This document shows, in pieces, positions 1 to 6,457 of a stretch of 8,978 nucleotides of DNA. Position numbers and translations under genes: made by a program. Source of the DNA: Chloroflexota bacterium. GTDB taxonomy: Bacteria; Chloroflexota; Anaerolineae; B4-G1. Every line of letters starts with the position of its first letter. Within the stretch, counting starts at the first letter, position 1. The DNA lies in contig QMOE01000059.1 of NCBI GenBank assembly GCA_003648125.1, positions 1 through 8,978 of the forward strand. The letters are read 5' to 3'. The notes below the pieces were generated by a model, which was given only the letters and a program-made list of their open reading frames with translations, ran no database searches and had not been told where the DNA came from.

Positions 1-301
1 CCATAAACACGTTGGGGGTATGAGCGGTCTGCCCCTCCTCGAAAACCAACTGCTTCCCATCCCCACTCAAGGACATCTCGAGAATCTGATCCGGCTGCAA
101 CCACAGTACCCTCCAGTTCAGGCTGATACTCTGCTGGTTCCGATAGTAGGGCACTAGCGCTTCGATGCTCGCCGTCGGTGGTGCGGTGCCTACGGTGACC
201 GTGCCTGCCGTAGCGTGCGGCGACACCTGTCCCAGGCCGTCGGGAGCACCGCCCCGCCGGCACTCGCACAAGACGTTCCACAGGTGGAATACCCCGCTCA
301 A
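1..301 (-). CDS. Partial unrecognised protein, possibly beta-propeller-like, running off the left edge
   Basis: Read on the minus strand, one frame stays open from just after an in-frame TGA (complement of 311-313) to the left edge, with G/C-rich third codon positions. The translation looks protein-like, for example a stretch reading ASIEALVPYYRNQQ and then SLSGDGKQLVFEEGQ. The S-x-DGKQLVF pattern resembles a blade of a TolB/PD40 or WD40-type beta-propeller, but I do not recognise a family. The start is uncertain: TTG at 301-299 is the longest choice, with GTG at 226-224 and ATG at 76-74 inside. No convincing ribosome-binding site was seen for any of them. It could also be the remnant of a truncated gene. 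The frame lies divergent to the ABC operon, with both reading away from the 302-340 region. Seen: open frame and composition. Inferred: that it is expressed. Confidence 0.42.
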   Translation of the reverse strand, partial: MSGVFHLWNVLCECRRGGAPDGLGQVSPHATAGTVTVGTAPPTASIEALVPYYRNQQSISLNWRVLWLQPDQILEMSLSGDGKQLVFEEGQTAHTPNVFM

Positions 302-307
302 GGCAAT

Positions 308-335
308 TTGTCAACTTTATCGGACGTGATATAAT
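308..335 (+). promoter_or_regulatory. Sigma-70-type promoter of the ABC transporter operon
   Basis: A TTGTCA -35 box at 308-313 is followed after 16 bp by a perfect TATAAT -10 box at 330-335, predicting transcription start near 342. This is the best promoter ahead of the substrate-binding gene at 514. The predicted start falls at the edge of the inserted 348-459 element, so the element would lie in the operon's 5' leader. Confidence 0.6.
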
Positions 336-339
336 TTCT

Positions 340-468
340 CTTTGGCTGTAACTGCAAGTGCCCGGCACTTTTACGATTGCTCTCGATAATAGCTCTTTCG
401 ATGGCAACCAGATGCCATTTTCATCAAAATCAGCAAGTGCCGGGCACCTGAGCAGTTACCTTTGGCTG
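340..468. mobile_element. 112-bp MITE-like element (348-459) with flanking target-site duplications
   Basis: The same 9 bases, CTTTGGCTG, stand at 340-348 and 460-468. Between them the ends are inverted repeats: the left end begins GTAACTGC then AAGTGCCCGGCACTT (356-370), and the right end read backwards begins GTAACTGC, two extra bases, then AGGTGCCCGGCACTT (complement of 435-449). Each inner block is itself nearly palindromic around one central base. The interior also holds a perfect 6-bp hairpin, ATGGCA (401-406) with TGCCAT (413-418). There is no room for a transposase, so this is a non-autonomous element that a DDE-type transposase elsewhere would have moved. The G at 348 matches both repeat and inverted end, so the duplication is 8 or 9 bp. 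It lies in the leader of the ABC operon. Confidence 0.75.
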
Positions 469-513
469 GACTCTTTCCTCAATCGCTACCACAACTAGAA
501 GGAGTAACACATT

Positions 514-2082
514 ATGAGACGTTTGCTTCTCTCACTCGCACTGCTTTCCACACTCTTGGCTGGCTGCGGCGCGCCACCGCCCAGCGGACGTATCGTCTAC
601 GGTCTGACCCTGGCCCCTTCGGGTATTGACCCGCACGTCAATGCTTCATCGGAACTGGGTATCCCGCTCACCTCGGTGTACGACACGCTGATCTACCAGG
701 ACCCTGCGACCGGCGAATTCGTCCCCGGCCTGGCAGAGCGATGGAATGTCTCTGCGGACGGGCTGGTCTACACCTTCTATCTACGCCAGGATGTGACCTT
801 TCACGACGGCACACCGTTCAACGCCGAAGCAGTACACTTCAATCTAGCCCGCATCACCAGCCCCGACCTGGCCTCCCAGAAAGCCCGCTTCATGCTCGGC
901 CCCTACGAGCGGACAGAGGTGGTGGACGATTACACGATCCGCATCCACCTCAACGAGCCATTCGCGCCCCTCCTTGAGGCACTCAGCCAGGTCTACTTGG
1001 GGATGGCTTCCCCTGCAGCGGTCGAAAAGTGGGGGGACGAGTACCAGTTGCACCAGGTGGGCAGCGGCCCCTTCGAGTTCGCCGAGTACGTGCCGGGGGA
1101 CCACCTGCTGCTGCGGCGCAATCCCGACTACAATTGGGGGCCGTCCGTCTACCAACACGAGACGGCCCAGGTGGACGAAATCGAGTTCCGTTTCTTCACC
1201 GACCCGGCCACCCGCTCGCCCGCGTTGGAGACGGGCGAGGCGGACGTGATGGGGGAGATTCCCCCACAGGACGTCGCCCGGCTGGGTGCAAGCAGCGATT
1301 TCCGCGTCGAGCCGGCGCCCATCCCCGGAGCCTCGCTAATGTTCTTTATGAACACCACTCGCCCGCCGCTGGACGACATCCGCGTGCGCCAGGCGCTGCT
1401 CTACGGAACCGACCGCCAGGCTATCGTCTCCACAGTCTTCCGAGACACTTCCCCGGTGGCCTACGGGCCATTGGCAGCGGTCACTTGGGGCTACGACCAG
1501 GCGGTGCAGGACTATTATCCCTACGACCCGGCGCAGGCGAGGGCGCTGCTAGCAGAAGCCAGCTGGTCAGATAGCGACGGCGACGGCGCACTCGACCGGA
1601 ATGGCGAGCCTCTGGCCCTTGATCTCTACCTGATGGGATGGGGGTCTATGCCGGAAGTAGGGCAGTTGTTGGCCGCCCAGTGGGCAGAACTGGGAATCGG
1701 AGTAAACAGCCAGGTGGTGAGTTATCCAGAGGCGCTGGCGGCGGCGGACGAAGGGAAACATCACCTGATCCCCTTTAACCTCTCCGGCAGCGATCCCGAC
1801 ATCCTGCGCAAGTTCTTCCACTCCCAGGCCGGGTTCAACTGGGCCAAGTCGAGCGACGCCGATTTAGATAGCTGGCTGGAAGCGGCGGCGCAGACCTCTG
1901 ACCGGGCGGAGCGAGCCGCGCTCTACAGCCAGGTTCAGCGCCAGGTGATGGATCAGGCGCTGGTGGTCCCCATCCGCGACTATGTCAACCTGAACGGAGT
2001 GAACAATAAAGTACAAGGGTTGCACTTTGACGCGCAGGGTTGGTTCCCCTGGCTGATCGACGCGACGGTGGAAACAGAATGA
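514..2082 (+). CDS. ABC transporter substrate-binding lipoprotein, peptide/nickel class (SBP_bac_5)
   Basis: This is the extracytoplasmic solute receptor of a peptide/nickel-type ABC importer. The N-terminus is a lipoprotein signal: two arginines, a hydrophobic stretch (residues 4-16) and the lipobox LAGC with the acylated cysteine at 18. The body follows the SBP_bac_5 pattern: IDPH near 38-41, a YDTLIYQDPATGEFVPGLAERW-like segment from 56 (typical 'Y-x-x-L ... P-x-LAE-x-W'), YTFYLRQDVTFHDGTPF at 86-102, and GSGPF at 183-187. Residues 353-364 form an acidic DxDxDGxxDxxG loop, a calcium-loop-like motif often seen in this family. Its 522 residues are normal for the family. ATG is chosen because AAGGAG (499-504) lies 9 bases upstream. 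It is first in an operon with two permeases. The substrate cannot be told from sequence; oligopeptides, nickel and glycosides are all served by this family. Confidence 0.93.
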   Translation: MRRLLLSLALLSTLLAGCGAPPPSGRIVYGLTLAPSGIDPHVNASSELGIPLTSVYDTLIYQDPATGEFVPGLAERWNVSADGLVYTFYLRQDVTFHDGTPFNAEAVHFNLARITSPDLASQKARFMLGPYERTEVVDDYTIRIHLNEPFAPLLEALSQVYLGMASPAAVEKWGDEYQLHQVGSGPFEFAEYVPGDHLLLRRNPDYNWGPSVYQHETAQVDEIEFRFFTDPATRSPALETGEADVMGEIPPQDVARLGASSDFRVEPAPIPGASLMFFMNTTRPPLDDIRVRQALLYGTDRQAIVSTVFRDTSPVAYGPLAAVTWGYDQAVQDYYPYDPAQARALLAEASWSDSDGDGALDRNGEPLALDLYLMGWGSMPEVGQLLAAQWAELGIGVNSQVVSYPEALAAADEGKHHLIPFNLSGSDPDILRKFFHSQAGFNWAKSSDADLDSWLEAAAQTSDRAERAALYSQVQRQVMDQALVVPIRDYVNLNGVNNKVQGLHFDAQGWFPWLIDATVETE

Positions 2083-2084
2083 TG

Positions 2085-2117
2085 AGAAACCGGGTCTTTC
2101 CTGAAAACCCGGCTTCT
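2085..2117 (+). repeat. Strong intercistronic hairpin between binding protein and permease genes
   Basis: The left arm at 2085-2100 (AGAAACCGGGTCTTTC) pairs with the right arm at 2103-2117 (GAAAACCCGGCTTCT), with one mismatch and one bulge, leaving a very short loop. It fills most of the 46-base gap after the binding-protein stop. There is no T-tract, so a terminator is unlikely. Such hairpins commonly protect the upstream message and keep the receptor more abundant than the permeases; that role is inferred here. The ACCGGGT/ACCCGG core looks like a dispersed intergenic palindrome and may have arrived as a repeat. Confidence 0.65.
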
Positions 2118-2128
2118 GGAACAGTCGA

Positions 2129-3058
2129 ATGATAAAGTACATAGGACGAAGGCTCACACAATCGGCCTTCGTCCTTTGGTTAGCGGCCACCCTGGCCTTT
2201 ATCGCCCTGCAATTGACGCCGGGAGACCCCGCCCAAGCACTGCTGGCCGCCTCCGGCGCTACCCCTGAGCAAATCGCCGCGCGGCGCGCCCAACTGGGGC
2301 TTGATGATCCCATCATGGCCCAGTACGCCCACTACCTCCTGGCCCTGGCACAGGGCAACCTGGGGCAATCCTGGCTTCACGGCCGGTCTGTGGGGCAGAT
2401 GATCCTGGAGCAATTGCCGCCGACAGTGGAACTGGCTCTAGCAGCGACGATGGTAGGAATTATACTGGGGCTGATGCTGGGTATACTGGCCGCCCTGCGC
2501 CGCTCCACCTGGCTAGATACAGCCGCCACCGCTATAGCAGTACTGGGCCTCTCCACCCCTACCTACTGGTCAGGCATCCTGGCGATCCTCCTGTTCTCGC
2601 TCCGCCTGGGCTGGCTGCCCGCGACCGGGGAAGGAGGGCTGCGACATCTGGTGCTGCCAGCGTTAGTGTTGGGCGTTGCGCTCTCCGGCTCCATCGCCCG
2701 GCTGACCAGGGCCAGGCTGGTGCAAGTGATGGAGGAGCAGTTCGTGCTGGCTGCGCGGGCGCGGGGGCTTTCATCGTGCCGCGTGCTCATCGTCCACGTG
2801 CTGCGCCTCGCACTGCCCCCCACCCTCACCGTCGTCGCCCTCCAGCTTGGCTTCCTGCTGAGCGGAGCCGTAGTGACCGAGTCAGTCTTCTCCCGGCGCG
2901 GGCTGGGAAAGCTGGCGGTGGAGGCGATCGTGTGGCGAGATTTACCCGTCATACGAGGAGTGGTTCTATTCGGGGCAGTGGCCTACGTGCTGGTCAATCT
3001 GACGGTGGACGTAATACAAATCTGGCTTGATCCTCGCTTACAGGACGGACTGTCGTGA
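2129..3058 (+). CDS. ABC transporter permease, DppB/OppB type
   Basis: This is an inner-membrane subunit of the peptide/nickel-class importer. It starts with the family's typical MIKYIGRRL, a membrane helix at about 12-30, then LTPGDPA at 29-35, which is characteristic of DppB/GsiC-type subunits. Further helices fall at about 100-123, 133-158, 174-190, 231-252 and 275-298. The cytoplasmic loop that contacts the ATPase is at about 208-230 and reads AARARGLSSCRVLIVHVLR, containing the A-x-A-x-G core of the EAA motif. The VVTESVFSRRGLG block (248-260) is also typical. The length of 309 residues is normal. The ribosome-binding site is weak (GGA at 2118-2120, next to the hairpin), so the gene may depend partly on translation from upstream. 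The stop overlaps the next gene's start by 4 bases. The substrate is unknown. Confidence 0.93.
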   Translation: MIKYIGRRLTQSAFVLWLAATLAFIALQLTPGDPAQALLAASGATPEQIAARRAQLGLDDPIMAQYAHYLLALAQGNLGQSWLHGRSVGQMILEQLPPTVELALAATMVGIILGLMLGILAALRRSTWLDTAATAIAVLGLSTPTYWSGILAILLFSLRLGWLPATGEGGLRHLVLPALVLGVALSGSIARLTRARLVQVMEEQFVLAARARGLSSCRVLIVHVLRLALPPTLTVVALQLGFLLSGAVVTESVFSRRGLGKLAVEAIVWRDLPVIRGVVLFGAVAYVLVNLTVDVIQIWLDPRLQDGLS

Positions 3059-3888
3059 TACAATGGTTCGCTCCGTCCCCGCGTCCCCTGTGGCGACAGC
3101 CAGCCGCGCTGATCGCGCTGACGTGGCTGGTGCTGGTCGGGCTGGGAGCCAGTCTGGCTCCGATCCTGGCCCCCGCCGGCCCCATGGCAGCCGATACGAC
3201 CCAGACACTCCTCCCCCCAGGGACTGACAGGCTGCTGGGGACGGACTTGCTAGGCCGGGACGTGATGACGAGACTGCTGTGGGGAGGTCGGTGGACTCTG
3301 GAAATGGGGCTGACGGCGCTGACGATGGCTGTGGGGCTGGGACTGCCGACGGGGCTGATCGCTGGCTTCTTTGGCGGGCGGATTGAGGCGGTGTTGATGC
3401 GGTTAGTGGACGCACTGCTGGCCTTCCCCGGCCTCCTGCTGGCGATGGCAATCGTAGCACTGCTGGGGCCGGGTGTGAACTCGGTGGCATTAGCGGTGGG
3501 GATAGCGGCGGCGCCGGCCTACGCCCGCATAGCCCGCAGTGCCACGCTGGAAGTGCGCACACGGCCATACATCGAAGCGGCGCAGTCCGTAGGATGCAGC
3601 GAGTGGCGCATTATGGCGCGCCACATCCTGCCCAATGCTGCAGCGACGCTGACCGCCTTTGCCGCTACTCAATTGGGCTGGGTACTGCTCAACGGAGCAG
3701 CACTCAACTTTCTAGGATTAGGTGCGCCGCCCGGCACCCCCGAGTGGGGAGCAATGCTGGCCGAGGGACGCGGCTACCTGCGGGACGCGCCCTGGGTGAG
3801 CACCTTCCCCGGCCTGGCACTGACGTTGACTGTGCTGGCCGCCAACCTGGTAGGAGACGGCCTACAAGAAGCGCTGCGTCCACGGTAG
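3055..3888 (+). CDS. ABC transporter permease, DppC/OppC type
   Basis: This is the second inner-membrane subunit, which pairs with the DppB-type protein to form the translocation pore. The start is GTG inside a GTGA overlap with the previous stop (3055-3058), a classic translational-coupling arrangement. After an N-terminal helix (about 18-40), it carries the family signature LLGTDLLGRDVMTRLLWGGR (60-79), then five helices with LIAGFFGG at 101-108. The EAA loop at about 172-194 reads YIEAAQSVGCSEWRIMARHILPN. The C-terminal LNFLGLGAPPGTPEWGAML (217-235) is strongly conserved in DppC-type subunits. The length is 277 residues. No dppD/dppF-like ATPase gene follows; the next gene is a membrane protein of another family after a palindromic repeat. 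The ATPases must be encoded elsewhere or shared. Confidence 0.93.
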   Translation: MIQWFAPSPRPLWRQPAALIALTWLVLVGLGASLAPILAPAGPMAADTTQTLLPPGTDRLLGTDLLGRDVMTRLLWGGRWTLEMGLTALTMAVGLGLPTGLIAGFFGGRIEAVLMRLVDALLAFPGLLLAMAIVALLGPGVNSVALAVGIAAAPAYARIARSATLEVRTRPYIEAAQSVGCSEWRIMARHILPNAAATLTAFAATQLGWVLLNGAALNFLGLGAPPGTPEWGAMLAEGRGYLRDAPWVSTFPGLALTLTVLAANLVGDGLQEALRPR

Positions 3889-3902
3889 GGCAGTCGGCGC
3901 AA

Positions 3903-3959
3903 CGTAGCCGAGGTTTCCATACCTCGCGGGGCTGGCGCGATATAGAAATCGCGGCTACG
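3903..3959. repeat. Cloverleaf-shaped palindromic repeat
   Basis: A perfect 8-bp outer stem, CGTAGCCG (3903-3910) with CGGCTACG (3952-3959), encloses two hairpins. GAGGT/ACCTC (3910-3925) has loop TTCCAT, and CGCGAT/ATCGCG (3936-3953) has loop ATAGAA. The stems overlap by a base or two at the junction. The two loops are near reverse complements, so the whole is one long imperfect palindrome. The same loops recur at 6386-6421. I see no target-site duplication here. It fills most of the 120-base gap between the permease and the lysoplasmalogenase-like gene; no T-tract follows, so it is not a standard terminator. Confidence 0.7.
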
Positions 3960-4008
3960 GTACAATCGCCCCGGAATATTGCAAGTACGTGGAACTGGAG
4001 GCTGGAAA

Positions 4009-4674
4009 ATGGAGAGCGGATACCTGGTATTGATCATCTCGCTGATATTGGCCGCGATTGATTGGCTGGCCGTCGCCCGACGGCGGAAACGCCTGGAATA
4101 CATATTCAAGCCGGCGACGCTAACCGCCATCCTGGTTGGAGCCTGGTTGCTGGCACAAACCCCACACGATGCCTGGATGGCTCGCCTTTTTCTGGCCGGC
4201 CTGACTTTCTCTCTGATCGGAGACGTCCTCCTGATGCTGCCAGAGCGTTTCTTCATCCCTGGCCTGGTGGCATTTCTACTGGCTCACCTCTGCTACATCG
4301 CCGGGCTGAACCAAACGCCGCCCCCGTGGCTCACGCTCGCGCCCCTCGTCCTCGTGGCGGCTATCTGGCTGGTGCTATATCGTGGCATAGCGGCTGGGCT
4401 GCGCCGCCAGGGGCAGAGAGCGCTCCTGGTTCCCGTGACGATCTACAGCCTGGTACTCGGCCTGATGCTTCTTTCGGCCTGGGCCACCCTATTCCGCTCA
4501 GAGTGGACATCGCTGCGTCAGGCACTGGTCATCGTCGGGGGCACGCTGTTCTTTGCCTCCGATGCTGCGCTGGCGTGGGAGCGTTTCGTCAAACCCTCGT
4601 CTTGGCTGCGGCTGTTGGTCATCGTTACCTACCACCTGGCCCAGGTGGCCCTGGCCGCCTCTATCGCTGCCTAG
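4009..4674 (+). CDS. YhhN/TMEM86-family membrane protein, probable lysoplasmalogenase
   Basis: This is an integral membrane protein of the YhhN family, whose characterised members hydrolyse the vinyl-ether bond of lysoplasmalogen, releasing an aldehyde. About seven to eight hydrophobic helices span the whole chain. Family-typical residues are KPAT (34-37), GD with LLMLP (71-78), FLLAHLCYI (89-97, with His93), SD (184-185) in FFASDAALAWERF, and TYHLAQ (207-212) near the C-terminus. The polar K, D and H residues within helices are the likely active-site set in this family. ATG at 4009 is chosen because GGAG (3997-4000) lies 8 bases upstream; a TTG 30 bases earlier lacks such a site. The length is 221 residues. 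It stands alone between a palindromic repeat and the next promoter. Lipid remodelling is inferred; activity on plasmalogens is not proven by sequence. Confidence 0.85.
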   Translation: MESGYLVLIISLILAAIDWLAVARRRKRLEYIFKPATLTAILVGAWLLAQTPHDAWMARLFLAGLTFSLIGDVLLMLPERFFIPGLVAFLLAHLCYIAGLNQTPPPWLTLAPLVLVAAIWLVLYRGIAAGLRRQGQRALLVPVTIYSLVLGLMLLSAWATLFRSEWTSLRQALVIVGGTLFFASDAALAWERFVKPSSWLRLLVIVTYHLAQVALAASIAA

Positions 4675-4708
4675 GCAAAAGCCAACGTTTACTCCCATTT
4701 TTCTGCGG

Positions 4709-4737
4709 TTGACTTGAACGCCAAGAGAATGTATAAT
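4709..4737 (+). promoter_or_regulatory. Near-consensus sigma-70 promoter for the PATAN-GTPase unit
   Basis: TTGACT (4709-4714) and a perfect TATAAT (4732-4737) are separated by the ideal 17 bp. Transcription should begin near 4744, giving a leader of about 60 bases to the ATG at 4805. Eleven of twelve consensus bases match, which suggests strong housekeeping expression. Confidence 0.8.
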
Positions 4738-4804
4738 CGGAATCAGTGTATCTGCGAGCAAGTTCAAATCTGTGACCCCAAAGCCAGTCGCAGTGGAGGT
4801 AGGT

Positions 4805-5632
4805 ATGGCCCTAAAAGGGAACTTGCAGGATTTTAGCACAACTCAGTTGCTTAACCTGATCAATCTAGCACGCAAGACAGGCACTCTGGCGGTTGACACG
4901 CGAGACTCGAAAGCCCGTCTGTGCTTCAAAGAAGGCAAGCTCATCTATGCGACGTTGAATGGGTCAGGTGATTCTCTGGCCGCGGTGCTCCATCGAGCTG
5001 GCAAGCTTACAGAAGAACAAGCCCATACGATCCAGACGCAGGGCAGTGCCAAGAGTGATAAGGAACTCGGCGTACTGTTAATAAACGCCGGGTACGTGAG
5101 CCAGGCCGACATCGTACAAAGTGTACGTGCCTATATCTTGAACAATATCTTTCCCCTTTTCACCTGGGCGGACGGAACTTTCCGTTTTGAGTCGAACGCC
5201 ATGCCGTTCGAGAATCGTATCACCATTCCCATCAACCTGGAAAATGTGATCATGGAAGGCACCCGCCGCCTGAAGGAATGGGAGCGGCTGCAGGACGAAT
5301 TGCCTGACTTGAATATGGCGCTCAAATTTGCAGATCGGCCCAATGTGCAACTGCGCAACATCAATCTGAGCGTCGAGGAGTGGCGTGTAGTTTCCTTCAT
5401 CAACCCCCGTAACACTATCCACCAGATCGCGCAGTACAACAATCTGAGCGACTTTCAGATCCGCAAAATCATATATGGCTTGTTACAAGCCGGCCTGGTA
5501 GAGATGATCCAACCAGAAGGGGCGCCAAAAGCCACACCTTCGGGAACCACCAAACAAGCCCCCATGACCATGCGCCGTCCAGCCGTCAAACGCGGTGTAG
5601 TCGAGCGATTAATCAACTTCTTTCAGAGGTAA
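4805..5632 (+). CDS. PATAN/DUF4388 domain protein with C-terminal winged-helix-like region
   Basis: Residues 1 to about 60 match the start of the DUF4388 (PATAN) family: MALKGNLQDFSTTQLLNLI, then KTGTLAVDT and LCFKEGKLIYATL, a pattern of short beta strands ending in G-K-L-I-Y-A. Residues 65-165 are mainly helical, with WADGTFRFE at 121-129. Residues about 187-234 (SVEEWRVVSFINPRNTIHQ onward to GLLQAGLVEM) look like a small winged-helix domain. A Pro/Thr/Lys linker (237-258) leads to a basic amphipathic tail ending ERLINFFQR. ATG at 4805 is preferred because GGAGGT (4795-4800) sits close upstream; a GTG at 4772 would add 11 residues without a good site. PATAN proteins are regulatory or scaffolding partners in bacterial signalling. 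The GTPase follows after 24 bases, so the two probably work as a pair. The function is inferred; no enzyme motif is present. Confidence 0.85.
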   Translation: MALKGNLQDFSTTQLLNLINLARKTGTLAVDTRDSKARLCFKEGKLIYATLNGSGDSLAAVLHRAGKLTEEQAHTIQTQGSAKSDKELGVLLINAGYVSQADIVQSVRAYILNNIFPLFTWADGTFRFESNAMPFENRITIPINLENVIMEGTRRLKEWERLQDELPDLNMALKFADRPNVQLRNINLSVEEWRVVSFINPRNTIHQIAQYNNLSDFQIRKIIYGLLQAGLVEMIQPEGAPKATPSGTTKQAPMTMRRPAVKRGVVERLINFFQR

Positions 5633-5656
5633 AATCCTGCCTCAGAGACAGCAACT

Positions 5657-6193
5657 ATGCAGACAGTTAAAATAGTAGTGACTGGCCCCTTCTCGGCTGG
5701 CAAAACAGAGTTTATCCAGAGCATCAGTGAGATTGATGTCGTCGCAACAGAAAGAAAAATCTCTCGCCCAGAAGAACGTGTCAAGGATCAAACCACAGTG
5801 GCGATGGATTTCGGGCGCATCACTATAGACGAGGAGCTGGTACTCTACATGTTCGGCACTCCCGGCCAACGCCGCTTTGACTTTATGTGGGAGATTCTCG
5901 CCGAAGGAATGCTCGGCTTTGTCGTCCTGCTCGACAGCGTGCGACCAGAAACGTTCCGCGAAGCTCGTAGCATCCTGAACACTTTTCGTTCCTACGCTCC
6001 CGTGCCCTACGTTGTTGCTGCCAATAAACAAGACATGGAAGATGCATGGGAACCCGAAGACCTGCGCATCGCGCTCCACATTCCCCAGGAAATCAAAATG
6101 GTGCCTTGTATAGCTACCAACACGGAAAGTGTCAAGCAGGTTTTGCTCGAGCTTTTATACTCAATCCTCAACTTGATGGAGGAGGAGAACTAG
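5657..6193 (+). CDS. Small Ras-like GTPase, COG2229/MglA-related
   Basis: This 178-residue protein is a single GTP-binding domain that probably acts as a switch. Visible motifs in order are the P-loop GPFSAGKT (10-17), a switch I pair of threonines (46-47) in DQTTVAMDFG, switch II FGTPGQRRFDFMW (66-78), NKQD (123-126) for guanine specificity, and ATNTES (153-158) at the G5 position. Switch II has FGTPGQ instead of the Ras DTAGQ, so the usual magnesium-contacting Asp is absent. This is typical of the COG2229 group, which includes the actinobacterial conservon GTPases. No membrane segment or lipidation motif is visible. It lies 24 bases behind the PATAN gene and probably shares its promoter. 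No Roadblock/LC7 partner, the usual regulator of MglA-type GTPases, is encoded in the window, so the PATAN protein may fill that place; this is inference. Confidence 0.88.
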   Translation: MQTVKIVVTGPFSAGKTEFIQSISEIDVVATERKISRPEERVKDQTTVAMDFGRITIDEELVLYMFGTPGQRRFDFMWEILAEGMLGFVVLLDSVRPETFREARSILNTFRSYAPVPYVVAANKQDMEDAWEPEDLRIALHIPQEIKMVPCIATNTESVKQVLLELLYSILNLMEEEN

Positions 6194-6258
6194 AATCTCG
6201 ACCAACGTGGAGATTTGTGCTGTGTAAGCAACGTTTTTCTGGTGGGCGAGTCGTGCAA

Positions 6259-6286
6259 GGCGGACGGTTCGGCCGCCATTTGTTTC
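6259..6286 (+). terminator. Possible rho-independent terminator after the GTPase gene
   Basis: GGCGG (6259-6263) pairs with CCGCC (6273-6277), with an additional inner C-G pair, followed by the T-rich but interrupted ATTTGTTTC. The stem is short and the T-tract imperfect, so this is only a candidate for the end of the PATAN-GTPase transcript. The rest of 6194-6360 holds no gene that I can support. Confidence 0.3.
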
Positions 6287-6351
6287 AAGAGCCGTAACCC
6301 CACTTTAACGAAATTGCAATGATTTCTCAATCCTCTTGATACACTTTCATG

Positions 6352-6455
6352 GTATGATTTGGGTGTGTTTCAAATGAGTTGGGTAGCGCGCTTTCCATAG
6401 CGCGCGGTATAGAAACCGCGCCTTCTAACCGAAATGAAACGCACCCGTATGATTT
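6352..6455. mobile_element. 86-bp MITE-like element (6361-6446) with perfect 9-bp target-site duplications
   Basis: GTATGATTT occurs at 6352-6360 and again at 6447-6455, directly touching the element. The ends are 12-bp inverted repeats with one mismatch: GGGTGTGTTTCA (6361-6372) and TGAAACGCACCC (6435-6446). The interior continues the palindrome and holds two hairpins that share a few bases: GCGCGCT/AGCGCGC with loop TTCCAT (6386-6405), and GCGCGGT/ACCGCGC with loop ATAGAA (6402-6421). The same loops and much of the second hairpin occur at 3903-3959. It has no coding capacity. The duplication length and inverted ends point to movement by a cut-and-paste transposase encoded elsewhere. It lies between the GTPase and hydrolase genes and disrupts neither. 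Confidence 0.82.
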
Positions 6456-6457
6456 CA

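Noticed and set aside
3961..3966. TACAAT as a -10 box for the YhhN-like gene
   Set aside because: No acceptable -35 box 15-19 bp upstream; that stretch is the palindromic repeat.
3979..4008. TTG start for the YhhN-like protein
   Set aside because: ATG 4009 has GGAG 8 bases upstream and starts directly before the first membrane helix.
4772..4804. GTG start for the PATAN protein
   Set aside because: No good ribosome-binding site; GGAGGT lies just before ATG 4805, and family members begin at that MALKG position.
6194..6215. AATCTC/GAGATT hairpin right after the GTPase stop as a terminator
   Set aside because: It has a six-pair AT-rich stem, a 10-base loop and no T-tract.
6046..6297. Plus-strand frame of 83 codons over the end of the GTPase gene
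   Set aside because: Its first half is an alternative frame of the GTPase and the rest has no recognisable sequence.
6336..6358. TTGATA and TATGAT as a promoter
   Set aside because: The spacer is only 11 bp, and the TATGAT is part of the duplicated target site.
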